64,000 nt of DNA from Jacaranda mimosifolia (taxonomy: Eukaryota; Streptophyta; Magnoliopsida; Lamiales; Bignoniaceae): positions 30,335,468 through 30,399,467 of the forward strand of contig CM032129.1 in assembly GCA_018894105.1 (NCBI GenBank). Direction: 5' to 3'. Shown in pieces: positions 34,770 to 45,917 of the stretch. The notes under the pieces are model-generated. The model did not search any database. It was not told where the DNA came from and was given only the letters and a program-made list of their open reading frames with translations. Positions within the stretch are counted from its first letter, which is position 1; each line of letters starts with the position of its first letter. Position numbers and translations under genes: made by a program.

Positions 34770-35614
34770 ACTACCATCCGACCTTATACACACCCAGAGG
34801 CACAAATATCCTCCCAATACAGGAAGCAACCAAAGCCTCGCTTGTTTTTCCCAATTCAGTTCAATACCACAGTCCACAAACAAGCTATAGGCATGAATCA
34901 GCTCCCAAGCAAAAACAGGAAACCTGCTCGTACTAGGAAGACATTCAAGATCAGAGCTTTTCAAAATAACACCAGTGCGCTGGAAAGCCAATACCAGATA
35001 TTGCATTCCAAAGAAAGGTTTAATTCAATTCATTCAATTACAAGAAGCTTCAAAGCTTACATCAAAGCTTTATTGATAAAATAGAAGACCTTATTAAGCC
35101 GCTAAATTCCATCGATATATTTATCCTTATACTTCTTCACATAATCCAATGGTATACCACAACCACATTAACATCGATTTTTCCCAACCTCCACTCCATA
35201 TTGACTTGAATCCACATCTGCATATTACAGCATCAAACAGTTAGATGCGACTCACTTAGCACAACTAGAATACGGATATCAGGAGAAAGTTGATAAAATC
35301 TGGAAATCCACAACGAAAGCGAAAGAATCAAACATGCACGAAGGACATTCATATACACATATTCAAGCAGGCAGATGCACTCAAGATGCCCTTATATAAA
35401 CAGTCTGGTTTCATCTAAAGCATCATAGTTACCTCTGCAAGAGTACATTTTTATGTTGTCATCTTTCAAAATCAGCCCAGGAAAAATCCATCTTTCACTA
35501 ATTCAAATTTGGAGCTGAGAGAAAATAGTAATATGCAACGATACTAAAGCATGCATGCTTATATACAGAGACAAAAGAGAAAAATAAGGAAAAGGAAAGG
35601 AAAGAAAGCCATAC
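34770..35614 (-). other. Probable 3' UTR region of DUF1639 copy 3
   Basis: Conserved with the regions after copies 1 and 2. No protein-coding frame is shared among the three. Confidence 0.4.
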
Positions 35615-36372
35615 CACGGCATCTTAACCCGGTAAGAGTCAGCTGAGCGTCCCACCAAATGCAGTCCAGGAAACACATTCTGTCAAAACAGGTCAAAAAG
35701 AACATCCAAAAACCACGTATAAAAACCAAAAACAAGAATAATTTTCCTTTTCTTGCAAATCAAAATCACACTGCTCTAAAGAAAAAGAATTAAAGAATCA
35801 AGTCCACATACATCAAGTTGTTTCTGGACGCTCTTAGGCCGTCTTTTGGGCCTGCGGGAGGGCTTCCTGCCCGTCATAGCAAAAAAATCCTCTTCGATTT
35901 CATCCTTCGACAGGGAAATCCAAAGCTTACTACTCTTCTCCTTCCTCCGAGCTCCACCATTCTGATGCCCTCCTTCCAGCAATTCCCTCAGCCTCTGAGA
36001 CTTTATATTGGTTTTGTTATCACTGTCATCAGCATTCGTTTCTTTCTTAGAAGTCGACCCCGCTTTGCTGACCTCATTCCTTGGTCCCAAATTCGACGCC
36101 TTGGCCTCCCCATTCAACTTCTCCACCTCTGACGAAAGAGAGCCGTTTTGCGACGTACCAGTCCGTGCTTGATGCTTGGGGTTGGTGTGTCGGGCCTTGG
36201 CCTCGTGGTCGGAGTCAGCCGCTGGGTGTTGATCAGGGGAGTTGCGGCGGCCGAAGCGGTGGTGGTGGTTGTGGGAACTGGAGCCAGGAGCGGAGGACTT
36301 CTTGCGGGCCCATTTGAGGTCGGGCAAAGAGAAGTTGTGCAATGGTTGTGATTTTCCCGGTGGCGCCGCCAT
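35615..36372 (-). CDS. DUF1639 family protein, tandem copy 3
   Basis: Exons 36372-35812 (187 codons) and 35679-35615 on the minus strand, spliced GAT|GTATGT and TTGACAG|AATG, giving about 208 residues. It has all the family blocks: SQPLHNFSLPDLKW, LSKDEIEEDFFAMTG (Phe for Ile in this copy), RRPKRRPKSVQKQLD and, in exon 2, NVFPGLHLVG. The Ser/His-rich middle is close to that of copy 2, which agrees with copies 2 and 3 being the youngest pair. The promoter has a TATAT motif at 36512-36516. Function unknown. Confidence 0.85.
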
Positions 36373-36549
36373 TGAACCACGCACGTAGGAAGAATAAACT
36401 CCTGGAAGGCAGTCGAGGCCGGTGTGGCGGAGAAAAATAGCAAAATGGAGCAATGATACAGAGGAGACGAAGCGAGAAAGGTGAGAGACCCGGAGACAGA
36501 GGGCACGGCACTATATGTGTTTATGTGATATATACATTCTAACATGCCC

Positions 36550-39290
36550 GCTGCTAGGTGATGGTTCTTTAGGCCGTGTTTGGTTGAGGTGGAAAAATGA
36601 TGATTTGATGGAACTTGGAAGAATGCATCATCATTAAGGATTTTTAGCTTTTGACTCATGTTTAATATGTTAGTTTTGGGCCTAATTATATCATCTTTAT
36701 TTATGTTTATGCGTGTGAATTTTGAATTTTAATAAATTTTTAATATATGTGTCCTTATAAATATAAATATATATATATATAATTTAAACATATTATCAAT
36801 AAAAGGTAAAAAAAAATTGCCAAGAAATTAATCTTACATTTGGACCTCATAAAAATGTTGAAGACATTTTTTTTTTCATACTTCAAATGGTATAATTTTA
36901 TGAATTAACTTTTGCACATTTACATTTCTTTTCTTTTCTTTTTTATTAAATTGTTTGATCCAAACACAGCATAAAAATATTGGGAATAATTTGTCTAAAA
37001 AACTTCTTGTGGGATCTCTTAAATTTCTTCCAGAAAATCTTATCTAATTACATGTATAAAAAATAAGATTGAATTTGAATAAATTTAAATTGGGTCATAG
37101 TTGGAATCCATCAAAACTTTTAGATTATTTGACTGAATTTATTTAAAGAAATTTATAGCTTTTATACTTTTAAGTGAGTATTTGAGTGAGTTCTAAGCTT
37201 TTGGAAGATCTTATAGAATTTTTCACAATTTATAAAATGTTATATTGTATTTAATAAAAAATTAAGGAGATAAGCTTATAATATACAAAAATAAATTGTT
37301 AGAATTTTATAATTTTATTAAAAAATATAGAACTCTTAATTGATTTTTAAAATTTTAACATCATATCAATTATAAAATTATCATTATTGATATATTTTTA
37401 TTCTATCATCTTAATTTGTTCAAATCTTTAAAATATTTAACAACTTACAAAAATGTACTATTGTATTTAATAAAAATTTTATGAGATAAGCTCATAACAT
37501 ACAAAAATAAAATTTTATAATTTTATAATTTTTTGAAAAGATAAATTATTTAAAATTTATTTTTAAAATCTCATCATTATATTAATTACAAAATCATCAT
37601 TATTGATTTTTTTTAATTCTATAATCTTATTTTGTTCAAATACTTTAAAATCTTGTTTCTAAAATATATATCTAATATCTTACAATTTCAGATATATTTA
37701 ATCTGGCCATATTACAAAATTTTGAAATCCTTTTTCTCAAATTTCTAAGATATAATAATTCACTATGTAATTTGGTAAACATATCAAATGTATTTTAAAA
37801 TATCGAGTATCTCTGGAACTTTGACTTTGAATGGAGAAACAAAATAAAAAAGGTTGTTCACTAAAATTATTTTCCAAAAAATACATCAGTTGGGGTTGGA
37901 GGTACACAGGCATCTGGGCTTAGCTATATGGTTTACTGATTTATTTTGAAGGCCCAAAAGATTTCGTAGGTTGCCCATTTTTGTATGGATTATGGGCTTT
38001 GTAGGCAGCCCATCAACAGTATTTATATATTAAAATTGTTATCTAATATCCTATGACAAAGTTATCAATAGGGGTATAAACGAATATTAAACGGATTGAA
38101 TACATTATTCTTATATTTGTATCCATTTAAATTTTTGAATATTTAGATACGAATATAGATTTGACATGTATTTAAGAATATATCCGAATTCATATTCGTC
38201 GGATATTGATCGAATTCAAATATATTCGCATTCGGTTATAATTATTTAGATGCATCCATATTTAATTAAATTTATCTGTATTTAAATTATTTTTTTATAT
38301 TCATATTCAATGATAATTATTTAGACATCTATTTACGAATATTCAAATACGTGAATCTATGAACCTATAATAAATATATTTTTTTAATTAATAGAAGAAA
38401 CTATAGAATTTCATTAAAAAGAAAACAATCAAACAAATAGCAAAGTTTCTAATTAATAATTGATTATTAGTACTAATTAATATTAATAATAAAGTCAACC
38501 AATAATAATTATATTGATTAACTTCATTCTTCAATTTTTTCTCTACATTATAATAATTTTTTAAATTTATTCTTTTTTTTCCCAATTCTTCAATTATGAT
38601 ATATATATACATATATGGATTATGATATTTTTATTGAAAAATATAAATAATATATTATTTAATAAATATATATTCAAAGCGGATATTAAACGGATCAGAT
38701 ACATATTTACCACATCTGCATCCATTTATAATCAGATATCTACTCATCGAATAAGGATAATATCTGTTTTAAACAGATGTGAATAAATTTTATATAAACG
38801 AATATGAATACAAACGATAAACGAATTTTTGAATATTAATTTACAGGCCAAGTTATTGATTATTTATGCTTTTATCTAAATGTCTATAATTCTTTTGTGC
38901 ATTTTGGAACAACCACAAACAATAAGGCAAAATTTGGGCGCTTTTTAAACTTGTTAGGGATTCATAAATAGGAAAATAATTATTGAATCCAATTCTCTCT
39001 TTTTAAGTAATTGTAATTTTAGGGAATTGAAGAAACAAATCTCTATACCTATTTTTTAAAAAATTTTATATTGTTATTTAATTACACTTCCAGATATACA
39101 TCAATTATTTGTTAGAGTTTGAATCCATATTTAATGGCCAATGGGTTCATTGGCATCATCTTCATACATATAATTGTATGGTCATCGAGTAGCCTTTAGC
39201 CCAATGGTATAAATCCCACACATAAAGTGTGAAACCATGTTTTTGAACCTAATGGATTGCGTGCATATGTATAAATTTAAAAAAGAAAGA
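36550..39290. repeat. Array block D4, right end of the array
   Basis: Collinear with D2 but without its two private insertions. Similarity to the other blocks fades near 39290. No gene lies inside; the open frames are AT-rich chance. Confidence 0.7.
38070..38852. mobile_element. hAT-like MITE in block D4 (783 bp)
   Basis: Counterpart of 27492-28302. Left end AGGGGTATAAACG. Target duplication TTATCAAT (38062-38069) and TTATTGAT (38853-38860). Confidence 0.75.
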
Positions 39291-39295
39291 AAGAA
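39178..39295 (+). mobile_element. Short tRNA-derived SINE (S2) in block D4
   Basis: TTTAGCCCAATGGTATAAAT matches the A box and a degraded B-box region ends in TTTTTGAACC. An A-rich tail follows. Confidence 0.5.
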
Positions 39296-39347
39296 ATAAA
39301 GAAAGTGAGGTTGAGGTTTTCAATCCTAACAAACTCTTGATGTGCCA

Positions 39348-39352
39348 TTGTT

Positions 39353-39384
<32 letters not shown>
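39348..39384. repeat. (TTG)n microsatellite
   Basis: About twelve TTG units, nearly perfect. Blocks D1 and D3 have an AAT run at the corresponding place after their S2 SINE. Confidence 0.9.
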
Positions 39385-39386
<2 letters not shown>

Positions 39387-39771
39387 GAATTATCTTAAGA
39401 TATAGAAATTTACAATGTTCGATAAACATAACATAATATTTTAGTTATAACATATAAGTTGATTGTATTAAAATAAGATACAAAAGTAAAGAAACAACTA
39501 ATGAAAAATTTTCAATTGAATTAAAAAATTCAAAATTCTATGAATTTGACATGCGGATAAAATTGTATATTTTAAATACTTGATATTCAACTTTGATTGT
39601 TTGTTTGAAATCATTATCATATTTGATAAACTAAAATTTATTTCCAACTTAGGCTGAAAAATATATAACACCTCAGTGCCTTAATACACAAGTTAGGTTT
39701 TGTCTTAAATGCATGCTAGGCCCTAACTGTATTAAAGGCTTCTAAAAATGAACCAAACATAGGGATTAAAA

Positions 39772-40199
39772 GGGTGTTTGGGTGAGCTTATAAGTTCTTT
39801 AAAACATCTTATAAAATGTTTAAGAGCTTATAAGTTAATAAAAAGTATTTGGTAAATTTTTTTAAAAAAGAGCTTATAAGATCCTAAAATAAGATGTTAA
39901 GAGCTTATATGATCCTAAAATAAGATGTTAAGAGCTTATAAGCTCTTTTTAAAAAAGTAAGGTTAAAAAAGTAAGGAGACCCTAACTTGTTTTCAAAATC
40001 TTAACAAGCTCATTCATTTTTAATCATTTTAATTACAAAATTATTATTATTAACATCTTATAAGCTTCAAGATCTTATTTTATCCAAACACTTCAACAAC
40101 TTATTTTAAAAATAAGATCTAACATCTTACAAGCTTCAAAAACTTATAAAATGTAGGAGCTTATAAGATGTTTTAAATAAATTTAGCCAAACACCCTCA
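39772..40199. mobile_element. hAT-like MITE, GCTTATAAG family, well preserved
   Basis: The ends GGGTGTTTGGGTGAGC and (complement) GAGGGTGTTTGGCTAA are clear inverted repeats, and the interior repeats AGCTTATAAG and AAGATGTTAAG. This is the best-preserved member in the window and the reference for the decayed ones. Confidence 0.7.
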
Positions 40200-40686
40200 A
40201 AGTTTGATTATGTATATATCATGCAATATTAAAGCAAGTAAATGAGCTCTTAATGTTTATTTATAAAATAAGATAAAATACTAATTGAAATAAAAAATGT
40301 AAGCTGCGTTACCTGGTCAACAAAATCACAATCATTTCTATCCAAAAGTCTAAATTTAGGTGGTCTATTTCGTTGAATTAATAAGAGACAAAACACAAAG
40401 AATGTCCATGCAAAGGCACAAATTAATAATCTACATCCTTATATTATTACAGCTTTATGCCTTACTTACACTTTTCTCCACATAAATGCATTAACAAACC
40501 TTAAATTTTCTGACAAGATTTGTGCATAACAAAGCCTTCTCACAAATTACCACAACCAATTAACAAAATAAAGGATACATAATATTTTATCTGTCCCTTA
40601 AAAAGAAAGAAAAAAGAAAAAAGAAAAAATATTTATCATCCAATCAAATCTCACATATACCTGTAATTTAAAAAGAGCACAATTTG
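40200..40686. other. 3' flank of the PB1 gene
   Basis: AT-rich, with an AAGAAAAA-rich stretch near 40600-40630. This is likely the 3' UTR of the minus-strand PB1 gene. No other gene is seen. Confidence 0.4.
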
Positions 40687-41955
40687 TCAAGATCCTTGGG
40701 AGACCCGACCCGGCATCACATCTGGACCAGGTCCCTGCGTTTCTTCCCCACCCGAAACCACCATACCCGGATAAGAACCAGGAACAACAGCCACGCTTCT
40801 TGCTCCATAGTACATTGGCTGACCTGCATTATCTGTGATAATTCTAGTAGGCATTTCATAAGATCTAACACCAGCTCCATATACTTGATTAACACCCGAG
40901 AACCCGATGGGTACTTGACCCGGTGCAACTGGGTATGATTGAACAAACTGTGCCCGAATCGGAACGGGTTGAACGGAAGCAGTCCCGGCTTGGATATGAC
41001 TACCAGGCACGTAATATACAGCTTGCATGGGTTGCACAGGTGGATTCGGGTAGTGCCACATCGGACCACCCGAATAGCCTGTCTGTTGAGAAACCATTTT
41101 CTCGTTTATCATTTCAGTTTCCTTGCGTTCCACAGCTGGAGCAGTGCTAACGGGTTTGGTTTTTACCGGCGGAAGATCCGGAATTACTTGCAGGCTGGGT
41201 GGGGCAAGTGATGATGACGTGGAGCCGAACGGTGAAGAAACAACTGGAGCGGGTGAACCCGGGTCGGACATTGATACGTTGTCGTTCAGAAAGTTTTTAT
41301 TTTTGATTTTGGTACCTTCCTTCGGAGCATCATCCGAATTATCCAACCCGAATAAATAATCCGGCACTTCAGATACAATAGATGACACCTCGGACCGGCC
41401 GCGCTCGAGAATCGTGCCGGAAGCCGGTCCGCCGTTAAGAGCGTCAACGAACCAGTTCTCGCGCTTAGCGGAGCCGTCAAGGAGCGAGTTAATACTACTG
41501 GCCCTTGAGTCATTACCGTCATTAGGGAAAAGAAAGAGCCGGAGCCGAGACGATTTCTGGTTCTGACTGAGCCGATCGTATTCTTCCATCATATTCTCAA
41601 CGTCTTCATCAGCCGTGACAGTGATAAGCGCGTCCAGGTCTTCGTTGGGAAGCTGGTACTTTATGCTTACGTTGGTTGTACCTGAGAGCTTGGACAGTTT
41701 GGAGAGCAGAGAGGAGAAGCCGGTGTGGCGGTGGACGGCGATGATGCGGGTGTCTCCGCCGACGTAGCGGAGCTGGTTATCGTGGGGACGGGGGAGGATT
41801 TTGCCGCCGAAGCTGCACATAAAGCGAATTCGCGGTTGCAGAGCGGAGGCGCCGTCTTCATGGAGGTAGTGGTGGTCGGAGCGTGGCGTCGACGCGAGTG
41901 AGTCGGAGGGGCCCGAATCCAGATCATTGACCGGAACAGGATGGTGTGAGGCCAT
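40687..41955 (-). CDS. PB1 (octicosapeptide/Phox/Bem1p) domain protein
   Basis: One uninterrupted reading frame of 422 residues. The PB1 domain spans about 41-144: PRIRFMCSFGGKILPRPHD opens with the basic strand and conserved Lys52, and the acidic OPCA side is at 100-126 (YQLPNEDLDALITVTADED). The rest is Pro/Gly/Tyr/Gln-rich and likely disordered, with VQPMQAVYYVPG and AGQPMYYGARS motifs common in this plant group (relatives of PAL OF QUIRKY). PB1 domains pair head to tail, so a scaffold or adaptor role is expected. No kinase domain is present, unlike the Raf-like PB1 kinases. The start is the first Met of the frame and is preceded by an acceptor-like AACTGCAG, so a 5' UTR intron is possible. 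Confidence 0.9.
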   Translation of the reverse strand: MASHHPVPVNDLDSGPSDSLASTPRSDHHYLHEDGASALQPRIRFMCSFGGKILPRPHDNQLRYVGGDTRIIAVHRHTGFSSLLSKLSKLSGTTNVSIKYQLPNEDLDALITVTADEDVENMMEEYDRLSQNQKSSRLRLFLFPNDGNDSRASSINSLLDGSAKRENWFVDALNGGPASGTILERGRSEVSSIVSEVPDYLFGLDNSDDAPKEGTKIKNKNFLNDNVSMSDPGSPAPVVSSPFGSTSSSLAPPSLQVIPDLPPVKTKPVSTAPAVERKETEMINEKMVSQQTGYSGGPMWHYPNPPVQPMQAVYYVPGSHIQAGTASVQPVPIRAQFVQSYPVAPGQVPIGFSGVNQVYGAGVRSYEMPTRIITDNAGQPMYYGARSVAVVPGSYPGMVVSGGEETQGPGPDVMPGRVSQGS

Positions 41956-42024
41956 AAATCAATCGATAATATCTGCAGTTCTTATTAGAAATGAAAGATT
42001 ATTAGGCTGTATTCTGTATCTACA

Positions 42025-42030
42025 TATATA
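42025..42030 (-). promoter_or_regulatory. Possible TATA box of the PB1 gene
   Basis: Minus-strand GACTATATATGTAG, about 70 bases before the start codon. It competes with the idea that transcription starts further upstream, near 45.3 kb. Confidence 0.4.
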
Positions 42031-43417
42031 GTCATGAAGACAAAGTTGAGAGTAGTGGAGGAGATATAAAAGACAACTGTTAGCGTACGAAATAGGAAAG
42101 AATGTTTTCAGTGGTGGGAAATTTTAAAAATGATTTGGCTGTCATGTATTCGCTATCACAAACTCAATACGACCACTCGAATTGTTCGTTTTCCTTTTCT
42201 ATTTCTTTTTTCTTTTTCATGAGAAAAGGAAAAAATTTAAAATATTGATAGTTGTCTATTAATAATAACATTTAGCATATGTCATAGGGAAGATGATTGA
42301 AAATAATTTAATATATACACACACATATATATTTATAGAGAACATTATAAATTACAAATATTATCCTTACAAAATATAATAAGTTAATAGTGTCAAATTA
42401 TCAAATCAAGTAAATGAAAATACAAACTGCACAATCAGATACACACAAGGTGCACAAAAGAGCCAATTTGGGTTCGAAATCGAGATATCCAACATAATAG
42501 AGGAGACCGATGCCACAGGATTACAAGTCACTAGACATACATATATATATATATATATATGATACACTCCACATATAACTTAAGGGCATGCATATAAATT
42601 ATTAACAAAAAGATAAATATAGCGGTTAAGATGAGTCATTGAGCATAATGGTCCAGATTACCAAAAATTTGAACACTATAAATATTAAAATTTATAGCAA
42701 AAAGGCGTGTGTATGTATAAAAAAAAATTATAACAAAAAGGACATTGAATAATATTTTAATTAACTCGAACACTTTCTCAAAATAAATGCGTTTTCAAAA
42801 TAGAAATACCCAATTTTAAGTTACAATGAGATATGTTTGAAAAGATTCTCTAATTTAAATTCAAACAGCATCAATATCAATTGGTAGTTCAATTGATTTG
42901 ACTCATTACTTTTTGTAGAAGTCATGAAATTCAAACCGACACTAGTTAAATTCTAAACACTTCCCAGAAGTAAGAAACTTTTATGATTATATTCAAGCGG
43001 GTTGATCTTCCAATTCTAATTTTTTTAATTATTAAAAGAAAAAAAGAAAAAGAAGTGGCCCATGGAGGCGACATGGATAACGATATGAATAATTGATTAA
43101 TATTTAACCAATACCTAACGATGAGATTTCATTGTTTTACCAGATGAAGAAAGTTGTTGAATCATATTATATTTGGTAGCTAGTTGACAAGCTATGCACC
43201 AATAAGAATTATTACACTATAAATATGAATTGATAGGAATCAACTATACTCATAAGACCAAGCAATTTTAATATTTTTTCTCTTATGGCGTTTCATCCAA
43301 TGGTTGTAACTTGTTGGGCGGCAATTATTTTGTGACAATTGATTGTTGATTATGTCATCAATCCGATTATGACTTAGGACCAAGGAAGTAAACGCAAAGA
43401 GGTTCATGGACAAGGAC
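42031..43417. other. Intergenic, AT-rich, with a decayed SINE
   Basis: Contains a (TA)n run at 42540-42560. At about 42885-43045 is a worn S1 SINE (ATTGGTAGTTCAATTGATTT, then GTCATGAAATTCAAACC). Nothing else was recognised. Confidence 0.5.
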
Positions 43418-43425
43418 AAATTAAA

Positions 43426-43835
43426 TAGGGATGGCAATGTGGCGGATTTGAGACGAAATTGGCTCAACTCCTACCTATCCCGTTAGATTTTATCCTACTC
43501 CACATCCCGTCCCGCTCCAAAAAGACCTGTCCCATCCCACCTCGCCCCATCTCGTAACCCACCAACTCAAAAAGAATTAAAACAATCAGAACAGTCAATA
43601 AAAACATCAAATTAGAATCACTTGTAGATAATTAAAATTCAAATTTATGGGGCATATTTGGGACGGGGTTACTGGACGGGTTTGGGACGGGTTAGGTAGA
43701 TCCCATATCCTGCCCTGAATAGTTCGGGTTATGAAAATCATACCTCATACCCCGATCCATGCCTCGTTAAGCCACCCCAAACTCGTCCCGAATTGAATTT
43801 GGGTTCAAATTTTACCCGCCCCATTATCATTCCTA
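43426..43835. mobile_element. hAT MITE with perfect 8-bp TSD (410 bp)
   Basis: Starts TAGGGATGGCAATG and ends CATTATCATTCCTA, a matching inverted pair. It is flanked by AAATTAAA on both sides (43418-43425 and 43836-43843). The interior has the CCCGTCCCGCTCC / GGGACGGGTT motifs typical of this common plant hAT MITE type. Confidence 0.88.
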
Positions 43836-43843
43836 AAATTAAA

Positions 43844-44111
43844 GGTGCACAATTGGTCTTGCTCAAATATATATATATATATACACACACGTATTATTAC
43901 CAAAAAAAAAAAAAAAAAAATATGGAAACGGGTTAAGTCAATTGAGAAATTATTAGAGGGGGACATGATTGATCAGAAAAGGAATCCGCACACAGCAATG
44001 AGGAAGTAATTAATTAGTAGAATAATAATTGAATATTAACTCAATCGAGCACCTTAAAAAGTTGAATTATGTCACTCTCACCCACCATTTAATACACTTT
44101 ATCAAATGGAG
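43844..44111. other. Short intergenic stretch
   Basis: Has a (TA)n(CA)n run at about 43868-43890 and a poly-A run at 43902-43920. No gene. Confidence 0.5.
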
Positions 44112-44484
44112 AATAATAATTGCTCTTGAGTAGAATGTAATTGAGTCGAGTTGACTTGAGTTTGAAAAAAATAAAAATAAAAATAACTTTGGATTTAAGT
44201 GAACACCGAGCTCTGCTTAACTCAACTTCATTAAACTTGAATTTTCAAATAAAATTTGAATTACTACGAATTTAAATTTGAGCTCGAAGTCAAAATAAAA
44301 TAATAATTGCTCTTGATTAGAATATAATTGAGTCGAGTTGACTTGAGTTTGGAAAAAATAAAAATAACTTCGGATTTCAGTGAACACCGAGCTCTGCTTA
44401 ACTCAACTTCATTAAATTTGAATTTTCAAATAAAATTTGAATTACTACGAATTTAAATTTGAGCTCGAAATCAAAATAAAATAA
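44112..44484. repeat. 187-bp direct tandem duplication
   Basis: Two head-to-tail copies, 44112-44298 and 44299-44484. They share GAGTCGAGTTGACTTGAG, GAACACCGAGCTCTGC and TTTAAATTTGAGCTCGAA with only a few differences plus a short indel in the AAAAATA run. No open frame runs through it. Confidence 0.9.
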
Positions 44485-45149
44485 TAATAAATATAATATA
44501 TATATATATAAATTAATAAAATAAAAAGTTCTAAAATTATAAATCGATTAACAAGCTAACTAATACACGATCTGAAATTTGCTTGATCTATAATTCGATC
44601 TCGACTTATAAGGCTCGCGAGTTGATACGCCTTGTTTGTATTCCTACTTCTTGGACATTCTCAATATTTATATCGACTTAGATATGTACAGTATGCCTAA
44701 ATAATTGTCTTTTTTTTTTTTTTTTTTTATCCAAATGCATCCAAATAAATTATGACAATTGAACTAAAATACGATATACTATAAAATAAAATTTTGATAT
44801 TATGTATAATCTAACCATTTGCTGTGAATGAGGCAACATGCAGACCCCACACATTTGATGAAATAAAAGTATTGATAGCATCTTATAATTACTCCGAAAA
44901 TCATTGCGTTAGTCTTTAATCTTCACTAATGATGCCTAACATAATTCAATCAAAGACCAATTCTAAACAAAAACAAAAAGTTGCAAACAAATTCTTAAAT
45001 TTATCAAAATATTTAGAGGATTCGTTTTCTCTGGGACAGAAATTTCGGAGTTTTGCTAAAATTAATGGAAGATCCCCACATGCAAGTGAAAGTGATCAAC
45101 AGACAACTGTAATACAACATAAACTGCTTGTGACGTCGGGAAGAGACTT

Positions 45150-45470
45150 ACAGCTTGTTTAAACGGGCCGGTCAGGGCCGGGCCTAGAATTGATCACTTG
45201 ACGGAGGCTTCGCTAAAATCTGACAAAGGAGGAATTTATTTGAGCAACTAGGGCGGAGGAGAAGTAGAGAGAAAGAGCAAAGTGATTGAGAAATGGAGGG
45301 TGGTGGGGAACTGGAAATTTTTTGGAGCAGAAGTGGTGGGCCCGAAGCTTTAAAGCTGTTGCGGGCCCGAGTGTCCTAATCTTTGCTCTTTCTCAACGAC
45401 GTGGCGTTCAATAATCTTTTGTCTCCACTCCCCAGGCCCGAGATGAGCTATGGTGTTGCTTTAGGTATAA
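45150..45470 (-). promoter_or_regulatory. Possible minus-strand promoter / first exon island
   Basis: This is a GC-richer island. On the minus strand, a pyrimidine-rich leader (CTTTCTCTCTACTTCTCC, about 45261-45278) is followed by GTTTAAACAAGCT and a good donor GTAAGTCTC. That layout fits a plant 5' UTR exon. The next gene on this strand is the PB1 gene at 41955, whose ATG is preceded by an acceptor-like AACTGCAG, so a 3.2-kb leader intron is conceivable. There is no transcript evidence. Confidence 0.27.
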
Positions 45471-45629
45471 AAAAATATGGGATCATTTGAAAAGTGAAAA
45501 AGGTTGTAACCTGTAAGAGGGAAATAAATGGGGATTGGAATTTCACGTGTTTGTCTATCTGCCGGTGGTCCGCTTGCAGCTGATCTTGCTGGAGTTTGAT
45601 TTGTATGTATATAGAAGTACACAATGATA

Positions 45630-45917
45630 TACAACTGAGGTGGTAATCTAGTTGAACATGGCCCACTACTTCTCACAAAGAGGTAACGGGTTCGAATTTG
45701 TTTGCAGTATTAGTTTGTAAATCAGTTATTTTTGTGGTGGAAGGGTATCGGCTGACTAGAGCTTCTGTAAGGCTGTGGTGACGGGCTCGCCTTTTGAATA
45801 ATAGTTATGATCAAATCGGGCATTCCACAACAGCAAAAAATTTTTATGATTACGCTAGAAAGGGTTGCTACACTGATCGCCCTTTCTATGCCTTTTTCTA
45901 ATTGAAAAAAAAAATGT
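45630..45917 (+). mobile_element. tRNA-derived SINE (S1), free-standing copy
   Basis: A box GAGGTGGTAATCTAGTTG and B box CGGGTTCGAATTTG lie about 45 bases apart. The body matches the array SINEs (for example GGCTGTGGTGACGGGCTCGC) and ends in an A run. The two minus-strand open frames over it are chance. Confidence 0.7.
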
